Origin: a virus
DNA: 64,000 nucleotides
Reading direction: 5' to 3' (one strand)
IMG/VR virus record: IMGVR_UViG_3300032053_000025
Span: 24,622-88,621 of that record
The translations under genes were made by a program, and so were the position numbers. Below, piece after piece: positions 17,240-26,900 of this stretch; the first letter of the stretch is position 1; every line of letters begins with the position of its first letter. The notes below the pieces were generated by a model that did no database searches, was not told the origin of the DNA, and saw only the letters and a program-made list of their open reading frames with translations.

Positions 17240-18145
17240 TTACATCTTGTCTTGAAAAAAATTTACCCAATAAGTTCTATTATAATTGGCTCGGACATTA
17301 CATATAAGGCATAAAGTAAGCAAATTATTTTTATTACAATTGTCTTTGTTATAATCTATATGATGTACATGCAAAATCTCGTTAAATTAGGCTAAATGTT
17401 CTTCTTCGGTCATGCCACAATTCTGGCATTTGTAGTCGTCGCGTTTACGGATTAAATCTTTTAACTGGCAATTAAATTCATATGGATATTCTCCTTTAGA
17501 ACATCCACCCAACCAATTTGGGTTTTTATCTCCTCGGAATTTTTCACCATTACCATAATTCGGGTTGTTTGGTCCTTCCATATGTCTATTCAACTGGGCC
17601 ATACTGAATTTAGCTTTAACTTCGGGGCGTTTAGAGGAAGAACGATCCCCCCGTAATTTAAAATTAGGTCTATAGCCTTTAATATATTCAGAAAACCCAT
17701 ATAGATTTAAATATTTGCAGATAGTCCCATAACTCAACCCATACATCTTGGCAATATCAGTACTAGACTTCAATTCTACTACATACAATCTATATAAATC
17801 TTCTTTTTTAATTTTGACTTCGTTTCCCTTGCTTCCACAATTTCTAATAGAAACTCCTGCTTTTTTTAATCGAACTATAAGAGCACCACAAGACATATTA
17901 AATTGCTTAGATAACTCCGTTGTGGGTTTGCCTTCTTGGCAATACAATTTTATTAACAAATCAGAATCAATATACCTGCGTTCTTTACACAAATTATGAT
18001 GGCGAGGAATATCATATCTCCATAAATTTTTTATCACTGCTTTGCGAGTACAATTTAGGATAATGGAAACGTCTCCCGCTGAATTATTTTCTTCGACATA
18101 TAATTTATATAAAAGTTGTTTATCTAAAACTATTTTCTTGCTCAT
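17240..18145 (-). pseudogene. HNH homing endonuclease broken by an in-frame stop
   Basis: ATG at 18145 with CCAGGAG gives 252 aa, stopping at TAA (17387-17389) just before the catalytic part. Reading on in the same frame gives 48 more codons containing ILHVHHIDYNKDN and LCLICN, the missing HNH core, and ends at TAA 17240-17242. The intact part has three tandem helix-turn-helix repeats of about 45 residues, a NUMOD3-like segment (NNPNYGNGEK) and the first Cys pair CQNC. One base change therefore separates this from a 301-aa free-standing homing endonuclease inserted in the late operon. Confidence 0.85.
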
Positions 18146-18226
18146 TAATGGCTCCTGGCGGTTCCATTGTATTGAACCCGCCTATCTATAACATTTTATT
18201 GTTATAACTACTTGCGATTAAACAAG

Positions 18227-18721
18227 TTACAACTCGTCCCATTGGACTTTGATGACCTTCTCATTTCCAACTCCTGTAGGCGTACTTACACTCGAACTAG
18301 TCTGCAAAACAATATACTTAGAATATCCAACTTCGGTAAATAAAGTCTCATCTTCAAGAGACTCATCTTCCAAGGATTGAATAGCCAAAGCACTTTCGAT
18401 AGCTGTAGGAATTGCACTTACAGCCTTAGCAGATTCAGTATTAACTGGTTGTGTATAAGTCTGATTAGCTATAGCCTTAATTAACTCATCCGTTTTGTAA
18501 GTTCCCGATAACTTAAACAATTTCATGTTTGATAATTCGGCAAATGTTCCACCAACCTTAATTTTAAGATATTTCTCAAACGAAAATTCTCCTACTGCAA
18601 CCTTATAGGTTGAAGTATTAAGATTAGGCGAATCGTTTGACCCGAAGTTTAAATTTGTTAAACTATCGGTAACTGATTGTCCAACACCATTTGCTTCCGA
18701 AAAACTCACGCTTGCTGGCAT
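18227..18721 (-). CDS. virion-associated protein of unknown function, 164 aa
   Basis: The ATG at 18721 (MPASVSFSEANG) is preferred to a GTG nine bases upstream because AAAGGGGGTGAG then sits at the right distance. Ser/Thr-rich N-terminus with LNFGSNDSPNLNT, a central FEKYLKIKVGG beta region and a repeated acidic SLEDESLEDET. It resembles phage structural proteins seen next to tail genes, but I cannot name a fold. Confidence 0.55.
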   Translation of the reverse strand: MPASVSFSEANGVGQSVTDSLTNLNFGSNDSPNLNTSTYKVAVGEFSFEKYLKIKVGGTFAELSNMKLFKLSGTYKTDELIKAIANQTYTQPVNTESAKAVSAIPTAIESALAIQSLEDESLEDETLFTEVGYSKYIVLQTSSSVSTPTGVGNEKVIKVQWDEL

Positions 18722-18759
18722 GGTTCTCACCCCCTTTCTTTAAATTGTTGTATATCTAT

Positions 18760-19323
18760 CTAACTAATTGTAAATATCTCATAACTATTCCCCGATTCGA
18801 TACTAACCTTCACCAAATCAATAGGAGTATTCGATGTATAAATCCATAAGTTACCACTTGCATCTAAATCGATCCTTTTAGCATTACTTACTAATTGCCC
18901 AGACTCATCTAAAGTTAATGTTGAAACAAATGTAAATGCAGCATAATCCACTAATATTATTGAGGTTATTGAACCTCCAATTAAAAAGTATAAGTAAGTA
19001 TCATCATTAATTAAATCTACCGAAGGTTCTGTAATTCCTAAAGGTAAAGCTAAGTATGTTGCAACCATTGTAGATATTACTACTTGGACGGCCAAATTAG
19101 TGTCATCATCTAAACATAAATATAGATTAAGCCCGCCAACCATAATCCTTGTAATTTCGGTGGCGGTTATTGCTAATTCATAGTAAACTATAGAAGGATC
19201 GAATGCGGAGCATTTTAATAAATAGCAAGTATCTTCTACAGAGTCTGTGACTCCTAAATAAAGATAATTGCCAGATATTATGCTGGCTGTTATTGTTCGA
19301 TTTGGATATGTATAATTTTTCAT
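18760..19323 (-). CDS. beta-propeller-like late protein, 187 aa
   Basis: AAGGAC before ATG. Almost wholly beta, with repeated short strands such as SGNYLYLGVTD, LNLYLCLDDD, DDTYLYFLIGG and SGNLWIYTSN, spaced like blades of a propeller. The propeller-like segment of the 1076-aa tail protein has the same character. A receptor-contact or tail-tip accessory role is plausible. Confidence 0.5.
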   Translation of the reverse strand: MKNYTYPNRTITASIISGNYLYLGVTDSVEDTCYLLKCSAFDPSIVYYELAITATEITRIMVGGLNLYLCLDDDTNLAVQVVISTMVATYLALPLGITEPSVDLINDDTYLYFLIGGSITSIILVDYAAFTFVSTLTLDESGQLVSNAKRIDLDASGNLWIYTSNTPIDLVKVSIESGNSYEIFTIS

Positions 19324-19343
19324 TTGATTGTCCTTTAATTAAC

Positions 19344-19979
19344 TCACGCTGTGGTAAATATCACTACCAGGCATGGCGTTTCTAACGCCCCTTCACTATT
19401 GGCTTTGATTATGCATTTAAGATTACAATATAAATCCTTTGCGGCCTCAAGAGGGCCCTTACCATCGTTCAAAAATAAAAAGTGCCCATCTGCGCTAGAA
19501 CCAAGCTTAGATCCAACCCAATGGTCTCCTGGAGGAGTTAAAGTAGTACAAATCCCCCACCAAAAACTTTGGGTCGGGTCACCCTCACCTAATGATAGAA
19601 AATCAATGGTATCCAAATCACTAGAATCCCATAACTCTAAAACCGGCTCACTACCAGTAATGCCTGAGAAGGCAAAACAGAATGGATATTGACCTGCCCC
19701 ATCAGCACTACCAAATCCTAACACTTCCTTCAATAAATTAGCATCATTATCGGCCAAGAAGCATTTTGGCACCTCTACAGCTATAGCACCAATAGGCACA
19801 CCAGCGGCCACTATCTTGGCCGTAATAGGCAAGGATTCTCCATCAGCAACACTTACACTACCATTACTAAATAACAAATAATCTAATACCAAAGAAAGTA
19901 ATGTAAATTCTACTCCACTTTCTCCTCTTGCAGAATCTATATCTCCAGTATTAACATATATTGAACACGTTGTAGACAT
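19344..19979 (-). CDS. hypothetical tail-region protein, 211 aa
   Basis: Strong GGAGGAATAAT site. Gly/Ala/Ser-rich and acidic, with no charged clusters or membrane segment (GSADGAGQYPFCFAFSG, SFWWGICTTLTPPGDHW). Its composition fits a virion beta-sandwich. It lies between the tape-measure/Dit-like pair and the propeller-like protein. Confidence 0.5.
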   Translation of the reverse strand: MSTTCSIYVNTGDIDSARGESGVEFTLLSLVLDYLLFSNGSVSVADGESLPITAKIVAAGVPIGAIAVEVPKCFLADNDANLLKEVLGFGSADGAGQYPFCFAFSGITGSEPVLELWDSSDLDTIDFLSLGEGDPTQSFWWGICTTLTPPGDHWVGSKLGSSADGHFLFLNDGKGPLEAAKDLYCNLKCIIKANSEGALETPCLVVIFTTA

Positions 19980-20022
19980 TATTTATTCCTCCTTATAAAA
20001 TCTTTTAAACTACTATTATCTA

Positions 20023-20439
20023 TCACCAAGAATTGCAACGAAAAGTCAGTTTTAATTCAACTACATTCGTAATATTTCCATTAGGCACTCTTTCAATTGC
20101 TAGCAATCTTTTAACATTACAATCATAAGTAGCAATCGAAGATTTATCTATTTTTAATACTCCTGGATAATTAATTGGAATTGCCGACTCTAAAGTGTCT
20201 ATTAATGCCATTAAGGCTGTATAATTTGCGCCTTTAAGAAAGAAATGAATAGTTAAATCATAAGCTTTTAAACCACCATCAATAACTAAACTTCCTTTGG
20301 CCCTAGGATTTTCATGTTCTATAATATGCTTTTCCGTGTGAGGAAAAGGACCACTATCCTTTTGTACATATAGAAATGTATATACTAGCGTAGTGCCGTC
20401 TGCTTGAAATAACTTGAATGAAGGTTTCCAGTCTGCCAT
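20023..20439 (-). CDS. distal-tail (Dit)-like or tail-assembly protein
   Basis: ATG at 20439 (MADWKPSFKLFQ) with GGAGGATAAA inside the end of the tape-measure gene. 138 aa: beta strands with GSLVIDGGLKAYDLTIHFFL and a C-terminal ELKLTFRCNSW. Following the tape measure directly is the usual place of the distal tail protein, and the G-x-L-x-I-D-G-x-x-x-x-x-x-L-x-I pattern is frequent there. Inference from position and pattern. Confidence 0.5.
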   Translation of the reverse strand: MADWKPSFKLFQADGTTLVYTFLYVQKDSGPFPHTEKHIIEHENPRAKGSLVIDGGLKAYDLTIHFFLKGANYTALMALIDTLESAIPINYPGVLKIDKSSIATYDCNVKRLLAIERVPNGNITNVVELKLTFRCNSW

Positions 20440-20440
20440 T

Positions 20441-23158
20441 TTATCCTCCCTTACCACCAAAAGTTTGTTCTTTGATTCTTCTATTTAATGCTTGTGCGAT
20501 TCCCGAAGAAGGATTATCTATTGAATTTTTAAATGCAGATAGAACCTTATCAACTAAAGATTCAGAGTCAATATTTACATTGATTTGAGACTCTACTTGT
20601 ACAGGAATTGTTTGATTGATTATTGATGGGCTTCTTTTAGCCTCTTCAAAACCTTGAAAGATTGCATCCCTAATGCCAGATAAGCCACGTTCGCTGAAAT
20701 CCTGTGGAAGAGGATTTCCTGCTTCATCTCGTAAAGGAGATAATCCCCTGGGAGGCTCAATTCCCTTAGCCATAGGAGTAGTTAATTCGGGGGTTAATTT
20801 ATATTTGTCCCTAATCCCCATTAGATATCGTAAACTCGCAGTTTGGTCAGGAAACATAATATCTTCCAAAACCCCTGCGGTTTTGTAAAATTCTTTTGCT
20901 TGATAATCCTTAAACATATCTGCAAATTCGGCTTTAAAGGCATCTAAAGATTTGCCACTTAACGATTCTACTTTGCCCCCCTGTAAAACCTTAGCAATAT
21001 CAATTGCTACATCGGAACCATATTTTTGGGATACTTCAAAAATCTTCATTTGATCTGAAGTAACTTTATTTTGATGTAATTTTTCTCTCGTAATTTCCTG
21101 TTCTAAAGACAATTTTCGTTTCAACAAATCATTATTATCTAAAGTTATTCCTAAAGCATCATGCAATCGAGCTTCCTGTTCTAATAAGGTTTTGGCAGAA
21201 GCTCCCCTTAATTTCAATTTCTCCATTTCAGCATTAATTAACATATCGGTTAATTTAGTTTCTTCTGCTAAGGCCGCTTCGGCTTCTTCCTTAGTCAAAG
21301 CCAAGACTCCATTTTTATCAGTTAAACCTTTAACCTGTTTATCAATCTCAGTATTTTCTGCTTTGCCGAGTTCAATTATCTCTTGCTCCCATTTTTTATA
21401 TTGTATTTGAGAAGCAATAACATTCTGCAAACCAGAGTTGCCCTTAATTTCGGGATATTTTCCTTGGTCATACATCTGCATTTGGGATTTAATGGTAGCA
21501 ACTTCGGGGGCATATTTTTCCCTAACACTCAATACGATTTCTTTCACTCTCTCTAGTTTAGTAAATTCATCTAATTTTTTATTCGCAACCTCTAACTCCG
21601 TGAAATCTACCTTTCCTAAACGAGGATTGACTTGTGTTAAGTTATTTAAAGCTACATCAATAGCCTTCACCATAGCAATGGTAGAATTAGATTGTGGGGC
21701 TTTTGAATACACATCCCTTAATTTAATTAATTCCTTAAAATTAGCAATACTCGATAATTTGGTTTCTATATTGGTGCGTTCAATAGCATTAGCTTTAGCC
21801 ATTTCGGATTGATCGACTTTACTTCTATCAATTAAAGAAGAAATAACCAGGAGAATTTTAGACATCATGTCTAAACTTTCTTTAAAAGGAGCCGTATTTG
21901 CAACTACAGTAGTCAGCAAATTCCAAGAGGAGGTTAATTGTTTAGCTTTATAGGCAGTAGTGCCCATCATAATTTGCAGGGCCTTCTCAGCTTGTCCCGC
22001 TGAGGATAATGAGTCCACTCTAGCTAAAACTGCCCTATCATAATTCTGCATTAAAGCCATAAATGCAGTCATCTGCCTTCTTGAAGCTATCCCTTGTGCA
22101 ATATCCAATTTTTGTTTTTGAGTTAAATTATCCCATTTAGCGGCAACTTCATCTAAAATTGTTCCAGCACTTCTATATATGCCCGTATTTTGTTGTACTG
22201 CTTTGCCTGAAGCATCCATATAAACAGGAACCCTAGCTATACTTGATATTACTTTTGCCCCTGTAGTTAAAATTCGAGAATACATGAACTGTAAAGAATT
22301 GCCGGCTTCAGTGCCGGATTTTCTTGTAACTTCGATGATTCCAGTTACATGGCCTAAAAAGGAATCTATAGTTATACCCAACTGATTAGCGGTAGCTCCT
22401 GCACGTTTAGTTGCTTCTGCTAAATCAGTCGCAGTAACGGCATATTGCCGTTCAACATTAATCCATTTGTCTAATATTTGTGCACTCTCATTAATTGGGA
22501 GGTTGAAGCCTTCTATGGCTGCGGTTAAGGCATTGACCGTTTCTTTTAATCCCATACCCATAGTTACAGAACCTATCATAGCTAGACGGGTAAGTTGAAT
22601 CGTATCCGCAACTGTTCTTCCTTGCTGTTGGAAGGTTTTGGCTGCTTCAATAGCTTCAGAAGCAGAAGTACCATAAGCCTGCGCCAATCCAATTAAGGCA
22701 ATCTTCATATAACTATATTCTTGAGTTGTACCTTTACCTACAATTTGAATATGTGCTAACGCAGTTTCCATTTCAACTAAAAATTTAGATTGCTCTTGAA
22801 TTAATGAGAATACACCCATCATAGCCATCCTTAAAGCCATCCATACAGGGGCAACAATAGCAGCTCGCCTCAAGGCTCGTTCAAAATCACCCATTGCACT
22901 TGCGGATTTTGGTGCACCTCTATTAATCATTTCAAAAGTCTTACCAGAAGCAGTTGAAATTTTCAACATAGACTGCTCACTAACTTTTCCATATTTATCC
23001 ATAACAGGAATAGACATCCCTACAGCTTTGGTCACAGTTTCACTAGATTTCCCCATACCATTAAGATAAAGTTGAGCCTTGGTTAGGTCGGAATCTAACT
23101 TCTGCAAACCTGTAGTATCCGCAGTTACTTGTATAAGTTTTTTATACACATCATCCAT
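20441..23158 (-). CDS. tail tape-measure protein
   Basis: 905 aa. Contains the TP901-type core: EYSYMKIALIGLAQAYG, TVADTIQLTRLAMIGS, AVTATDLAEATKRAGATANQ, LGITIDSFLGHVTGIIE, SRRQMTAFMALMQNYDRA, and TTAYKAKQLTSSWNLL. Hydrophobic helices near residue 100 and long coiled-coil stretches (about 440-720) follow. It sets tail length: at roughly 1.5 angstrom per residue the tail would be about 130-140 nm, an inference from the family rule. Confidence 0.9.
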   Translation of the reverse strand: MDDVYKKLIQVTADTTGLQKLDSDLTKAQLYLNGMGKSSETVTKAVGMSIPVMDKYGKVSEQSMLKISTASGKTFEMINRGAPKSASAMGDFERALRRAAIVAPVWMALRMAMMGVFSLIQEQSKFLVEMETALAHIQIVGKGTTQEYSYMKIALIGLAQAYGTSASEAIEAAKTFQQQGRTVADTIQLTRLAMIGSVTMGMGLKETVNALTAAIEGFNLPINESAQILDKWINVERQYAVTATDLAEATKRAGATANQLGITIDSFLGHVTGIIEVTRKSGTEAGNSLQFMYSRILTTGAKVISSIARVPVYMDASGKAVQQNTGIYRSAGTILDEVAAKWDNLTQKQKLDIAQGIASRRQMTAFMALMQNYDRAVLARVDSLSSAGQAEKALQIMMGTTAYKAKQLTSSWNLLTTVVANTAPFKESLDMMSKILLVISSLIDRSKVDQSEMAKANAIERTNIETKLSSIANFKELIKLRDVYSKAPQSNSTIAMVKAIDVALNNLTQVNPRLGKVDFTELEVANKKLDEFTKLERVKEIVLSVREKYAPEVATIKSQMQMYDQGKYPEIKGNSGLQNVIASQIQYKKWEQEIIELGKAENTEIDKQVKGLTDKNGVLALTKEEAEAALAEETKLTDMLINAEMEKLKLRGASAKTLLEQEARLHDALGITLDNNDLLKRKLSLEQEITREKLHQNKVTSDQMKIFEVSQKYGSDVAIDIAKVLQGGKVESLSGKSLDAFKAEFADMFKDYQAKEFYKTAGVLEDIMFPDQTASLRYLMGIRDKYKLTPELTTPMAKGIEPPRGLSPLRDEAGNPLPQDFSERGLSGIRDAIFQGFEEAKRSPSIINQTIPVQVESQINVNIDSESLVDKVLSAFKNSIDNPSSGIAQALNRRIKEQTFGGKGG

Positions 23159-23159
23159 T

Positions 23160-23513
23160 TTATTTATCCTTTTTCTTTGGAGTAAAGAAACTAATTCTTG
23201 CTTGTGGTTCTGGTCCTTGTTTAGATTTAGGATTATCTATTTCTTTTTGTTCTCTATCTATCTTCCCTACAAAATAAGCCTCAGATCTAATTTGGTCTTT
23301 AATAACTTCTTCACAAAGGTTAGGTTTTTTTATTGCCAAATCTTGGTATAATTGATGTATTTCATTCAGATACGACATAAAGAATAATTGCAATCTAGTA
23401 AAATCCGAAGTGTTATTAAATAATTGAACCCCATCAAGCTCCTTCGAGTTATTAAATAAACTCTGCCATTTATAAGACCTCGCCAGGATTCGTAGTGGCT
23501 CTTCTTTATACAT
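23160..23513 (-). CDS. hypothetical protein upstream of tape measure, 117 aa
   Basis: Overlaps the previous gene by 8 bases. Helical, with LQLFFMSYLNEIHQLYQDL in the middle and a basic Pro/Lys tail. The position between tail tube and tape measure is that of tail assembly chaperones, and the helical middle fits. No slippery frameshift site joining it to its neighbour was found. Confidence 0.5.
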   Translation of the reverse strand: MYKEEPLRILARSYKWQSLFNNSKELDGVQLFNNTSDFTRLQLFFMSYLNEIHQLYQDLAIKKPNLCEEVIKDQIRSEAYFVGKIDREQKEIDNPKSKQGPEPQARISFFTPKKKDK

Positions 23514-23742
23514 TTTTCGCCCTAATCTTTTTAATTATTCGGTTAAATTTTCGTTTAGTTTCTACAAACTCAATTTTGTCCTGCAAAAGCAGGAACCCTT
23601 GTAGTAGTATTTGTTCGGATAATATAAACTTCTGTTTAATCCCCGAGTGATTCTTAAACATAGATTTTAAAGTAGAATAATTCTTATCCATATCTGAATA
23701 AATTGTATTTAATATACGAATTTGCTGGGTTAATTTATCCAT
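23506..23742 (-). CDS. hypothetical helical protein, 78 aa
   Basis: Highly charged and helical throughout (IRILNTIYSDMDKNYSTLK, then FVETKRKFNRIIKKI). Overlaps its downstream neighbour by 8 bases. Likely part of the tail-assembly chaperone group by position. Confidence 0.5.
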   Translation of the reverse strand: MDKLTQQIRILNTIYSDMDKNYSTLKSMFKNHSGIKQKFILSEQILLQGFLLLQDKIEFVETKRKFNRIIKKIRAKNV

Positions 23743-23753
23743 AGAAACCTCGC

Positions 23754-24410
23754 TTATTGCTCGTTGTCTTTATTAATCTTATATATCACCATAGAAAAAT
23801 AATTCGTGGCTTGCATTTTAATTTGTTCTTTAGCATTCATAAATAATTCATAACTATCAAACGCCTTAACCCACTTATCTTCTTGAAATTTTTCCAATGC
23901 AAGATATGTAGAAAAGGAAGTATTAAGGTAAACCAATTCAGACTCTATAGTATAAGATAAATGTTCAATCTTCTCTTCAGATATATTATTTATGTCCTGT
24001 TTTAATTGATAAATTTGACCCCTTAAATTGACAATCATTGGGTCGTCGTTATTAGAGACATCGCCAAACTCAGCTAATTTAAGCTGTAAATCTTTGATTT
24101 GTTCGTTGATTTGCAATTGTTCGTTTGTCATTGCCTCAATATCTACACCCTTAGCCTTCAGCAATATTATAACCTGCTTCCTGAATAGAAATTTACTATC
24201 CTTTAGAAGTTCAGTATGCCTTTTTAACATTGCTTCTCTTAACAATTGTTGTTTAGGATAATCTAAGGCTTTAACCTTATACTTAACTTCATTAAAATCC
24301 CATTCAATTTCATTATCCTTGAGCATTTGCTCAAGCCTTTGTAAATCTTCTTGCAATATTAATTTATCGGTTGCTTCTTGTGCAATTTGGTCTCTGTCTA
24401 AATTTTCCAT
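23754..24410 (-). CDS. tail assembly chaperone candidate with coiled coil, 218 aa
   Basis: The start at 24410 (MENLDRDQIAQ) has GGAGAATAAA upstream; earlier Met codons have none. Long coiled coils (about residues 15-35 and 90-150) separated by a KYKVKALDYPKQQLLREAML segment like those in phage tail chaperones. It lies between the tail tube and the tape measure, as chaperones do. Confidence 0.5.
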   Translation of the reverse strand: MENLDRDQIAQEATDKLILQEDLQRLEQMLKDNEIEWDFNEVKYKVKALDYPKQQLLREAMLKRHTELLKDSKFLFRKQVIILLKAKGVDIEAMTNEQLQINEQIKDLQLKLAEFGDVSNNDDPMIVNLRGQIYQLKQDINNISEEKIEHLSYTIESELVYLNTSFSTYLALEKFQEDKWVKAFDSYELFMNAKEQIKMQATNYFSMVIYKINKDNEQ

Positions 24411-24453
24411 TTTATTCTCCATAATTGGCGCGGCCACAAAAATAGCCAGTCCG

Positions 24454-24699
24454 TTACTTCGGCTGGCTCTGAGTAAAATCTATAATGGTCGGAATTTTAG
24501 CATTGATAATTCGTTTCAATCCCCGGGCATTCTCATATATAACGTTCCGGGCAATAGACAAATATACCTGCTTCAATTGATCTTGGGATAATGGAGGATT
24601 AGCAACTTGCAAATCTTCCAACCTCTTAATCAAAGTCCCGACTAAAATTCTTGATTGATCATCAATAAGATTAAATATAATTCCGAGTAAATTTTCCAT
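24454..24699 (-). CDS. hypothetical protein, 81 aa
   Basis: Start at 24699 (MENLLGIIFNL) behind GGAGGAT. Short helical protein (IIFNLIDDQSRILVGTLIKRL) directly downstream of the tail-tube gene. May belong to the tail-assembly set. Confidence 0.45.
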   Translation of the reverse strand: MENLLGIIFNLIDDQSRILVGTLIKRLEDLQVANPPLSQDQLKQVYLSIARNVIYENARGLKRIINAKIPTIIDFTQSQPK

Positions 24700-24739
24700 A
24701 CAGTCTATCCTCCGCATACATGAATATCTATGGGATGGA

Positions 24740-24761
24740 GGGAGAGCACCGAGGCTCTCCC
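24740..24761 (-). promoter_or_regulatory. hairpin directly downstream of the tail-tube gene
   Basis: Perfect 8-bp stem GGGAGAGC/GCTCTCCC with a 6-base loop, 20 bases after the tail-tube stop. No T-run follows, so it is probably an mRNA-stabilising or processing hairpin rather than a terminator. Compare the hairpin after the capsid gene. Confidence 0.55.
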
Positions 24762-24781
24762 TAACACCAATCCCGATTATG

Positions 24782-25999
24782 TTATATGTCTCCTTCGGTC
24801 TCGCTGATTGTCAACGATTGCCCCGTAAGGGTATTTCCTTGTGATGTATAAGCCCCAACTGCGGTTGTACCTTTCAATTCAGATATTGCTAAATTAATCG
24901 CCTTATACCCTATTGAAAAAGTATCCTTAGTATTGTCGGTGTATATTTTTACCTTTATGGTGTTATCATCGGCAAAATCCCTTAATGATAATTTGCCGAA
25001 TCCTGCGGCTTGACCAGAAAGTGCTTCTTCCAATGTATAAGTTTCAAGCAACTTTCCTATTGTAATTGTAACTGTCTTTTTGTTTACCCCGAACAATATT
25101 TTTTCGGGATTGCCGATTTCTCCTTCATCGGCCCTATCTAATTTGACATCGATTGTAACACTCTGTATTCTTGTCAATCGACCACCAGTAACCAAGAATA
25201 AATCTGCACAATCGGCCTTTAAGGCTCCCACATCGGAAGTATTGGTAGTAAATACTGTTTGCCCGCCTATAAAGGTAGTTGCGGTATACCAATATTTTAT
25301 TGTTTCCCCAACTGCACAATCATCAACAGTTAAAACCCCACCAAGATAAGAATAATCCGTAACTTTTGTAAGTTCAGTGGCTACTCCTAGTGCAGTAATT
25401 TTAACTACTCTCAAAATTACATCTGCTGTTTTAGGGTCTGCAACTGCAACAGGGTCAGAAACCGTAATATCCACGTGGTCTAATGACTCGAGATCCCCAG
25501 ACTCTACAACTTTTTGTTTGAAAATTAAATACTTATTATCCCCTTGCCAGTTAATCCAGTCCTCACTAATAAAATCGAAACTACGTTCAATTTGAGCCGT
25601 AGGGCTTCCTATAGTGATTGAAAAACCAGACACTCTAGCTTTAGGAATCCATAAGGTGCCTAAAAAGGTGCCCCCATCTTTAGTTAAATAGCTTGCAAAA
25701 TCAAATACAGAAGTGGAAAAATCACTTAATGTTAATGTATCATCTGAATCTGCAACATTGGCTATTTTACGAAAGAAGTCTAACTTGCCATATTCTTTCT
25801 GTGTTAATCTAACAGGAACATTGGGAGTGCCTTCTACCCAATCTACTGTACCATCGGTACCTACTTCTTCAATTTCTTCTCTGTTGGATGTGCCTGTATT
25901 ATCGATATTTTGAACTCTATCGATTTGCGCCCAATCGCCTAAACCCATCACAGGTATACATCTTAATCCCACAGCCGAAAACCTGACCATATTACTCAT
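24782..25999 (-). CDS. major tail tube protein
   Basis: 405 aa with GGAGGGC upstream of ATG. Beta-rich; VGTDGTVDWVEGTPNVPVRL and a long region of alternating strands, then ARVSGFSITIGSPTAQIERS, match the tail-tube style, in which a single abundant protein precedes the chaperones and tape measure. The extra central domain (about residues 175-260) looks Ig-like. No ATPase, sheath or protease motif is present. With no second large protein beside it, a contractile sheath appears absent. Confidence 0.7.
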   Translation of the reverse strand: MSNMVRFSAVGLRCIPVMGLGDWAQIDRVQNIDNTGTSNREEIEEVGTDGTVDWVEGTPNVPVRLTQKEYGKLDFFRKIANVADSDDTLTLSDFSTSVFDFASYLTKDGGTFLGTLWIPKARVSGFSITIGSPTAQIERSFDFISEDWINWQGDNKYLIFKQKVVESGDLESLDHVDITVSDPVAVADPKTADVILRVVKITALGVATELTKVTDYSYLGGVLTVDDCAVGETIKYWYTATTFIGGQTVFTTNTSDVGALKADCADLFLVTGGRLTRIQSVTIDVKLDRADEGEIGNPEKILFGVNKKTVTITIGKLLETYTLEEALSGQAAGFGKLSLRDFADDNTIKVKIYTDNTKDTFSIGYKAINLAISELKGTTAVGAYTSQGNTLTGQSLTISETEGDI

Positions 26000-26122
26000 A
26001 TTTTTTGCCCTCCTTTGGCAAAAGCTAAATTTTATTAACCGTTTCTCTCCAATAGAATTGGTTAATGATATTTATTACAATTCTTTTTAAAATCATACGA
26101 TTATCTATAAGCACTTACTTAA

Positions 26123-26374
26123 TTATTTACCCAACTTGCCTCTGACATATCCGTTTAAGTCTGCTAAATCGACTTTAACCGAAGCAACATCATCCTTGAT
26201 ATTTCCCAGTTCTTTTGTATTCGCAGTGACATCGTCCTGCAAATGTTTTAAATGATTTGACTCTATTCTGCGAGTAACTAAAAAATTATATACCAATGCA
26301 ATGCCAGTGAAGCCGAACCCAGCTACCGTCAGTATTGATGGAAAAACAAGCATTCGAGTAAATGACCAGTCCAT
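26123..26374 (-). CDS. membrane-anchored coiled-coil protein (holin-like candidate), 83 aa
   Basis: Start at 26374 (MDWSFTRMLVF) with TTGAGGA upstream. One long transmembrane helix (about residues 6-30, FPSILTVAGFGFTGIALVYN) followed by a charged heptad-pattern tail (LQDDVTANTKELGNIKDDV). This layout occurs in small phage membrane proteins near lysis genes, but no lysin is visible nearby. Confidence 0.5.
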   Translation of the reverse strand: MDWSFTRMLVFPSILTVAGFGFTGIALVYNFLVTRRIESNHLKHLQDDVTANTKELGNIKDDVASVKVDLADLNGYVRGKLGK

Positions 26375-26375
26375 A

Positions 26376-26900
26376 TTAATCCTCAACTTTCGTTTTTGTA
26401 ACATGCAAAGTTATCAAAGTTCTAAATCTATCATCGAGTTCCAATTGAGATTTATCAATATCCCCACCTACGGGAACATCATCAATTAAATCTACTATGA
26501 TTCTACCATCAGTATCAGGTCCCGATTCGAAACTTGCATCGGAAGAAACCCCACCAATAGTAGTATATTCGTAGTATGTAAATCCATTTTTTAAATAATC
26601 ACAAATCATATCCGTTAAATCTTCAACTTGTCCACCCGAAGTTCCTTTAACATGGATTAATATTAGACTTTTTCTTAATTTAGAATTAGATCCAACTTCT
26701 ACATTGTCTCGTATTGTTGACCCCAACAAAACGCAAATTACTGCGTTTTTAGTTTCTCTGCTTAAAGGAGTATTAGCAAATTCTTTGAAGGATTTTACAC
26801 ATGTAACATTAGTATAGGGATTTGGATTTGCAGTTAATCCTGCCGATATTGCAATTATACAACTCTTGATTATATTTCGTTTTTCTCTATAGATACCCAT
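26376..26900 (-). CDS. tail terminator/completion-like protein, 174 aa
   Basis: CGGGAGAG precedes ATG. Alpha/beta layout with an N-terminal helix, a central ILIHVKGTSGGQVEDLTDMI and C-terminal strands (LITLHVTKT), as in small tail terminators. It lies immediately before the tail tube in transcription order, after the head-closure genes, which is where terminators are found. Confidence 0.5.
   Translation of the reverse strand: MGIYREKRNIIKSCIIAISAGLTANPNPYTNVTCVKSFKEFANTPLSRETKNAVICVLLGSTIRDNVEVGSNSKLRKSLILIHVKGTSGGQVEDLTDMICDYLKNGFTYYEYTTIGGVSSDASFESGPDTDGRIIVDLIDDVPVGGDIDKSQLELDDRFRTLITLHVTKTKVED

Noticed and set aside
17217-17270. Upstream start for the 139-aa late protein
   Set aside because: The longer N-terminus overlaps the HNH remnant and lacks a Shine-Dalgarno, while 17216 has AAGGAAAT at correct distance.
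23160-24410. Tail-chaperone programmed frameshift
   Set aside because: No slippery heptamer was found at the 3' ends of the chaperone-region genes in a frame joining them.
24782-25999. Contractile tail sheath
   Set aside because: The sequence looks like a tube protein with an extra Ig-like domain, no separate tube gene follows, and no baseplate wedge genes of myoviruses are present.
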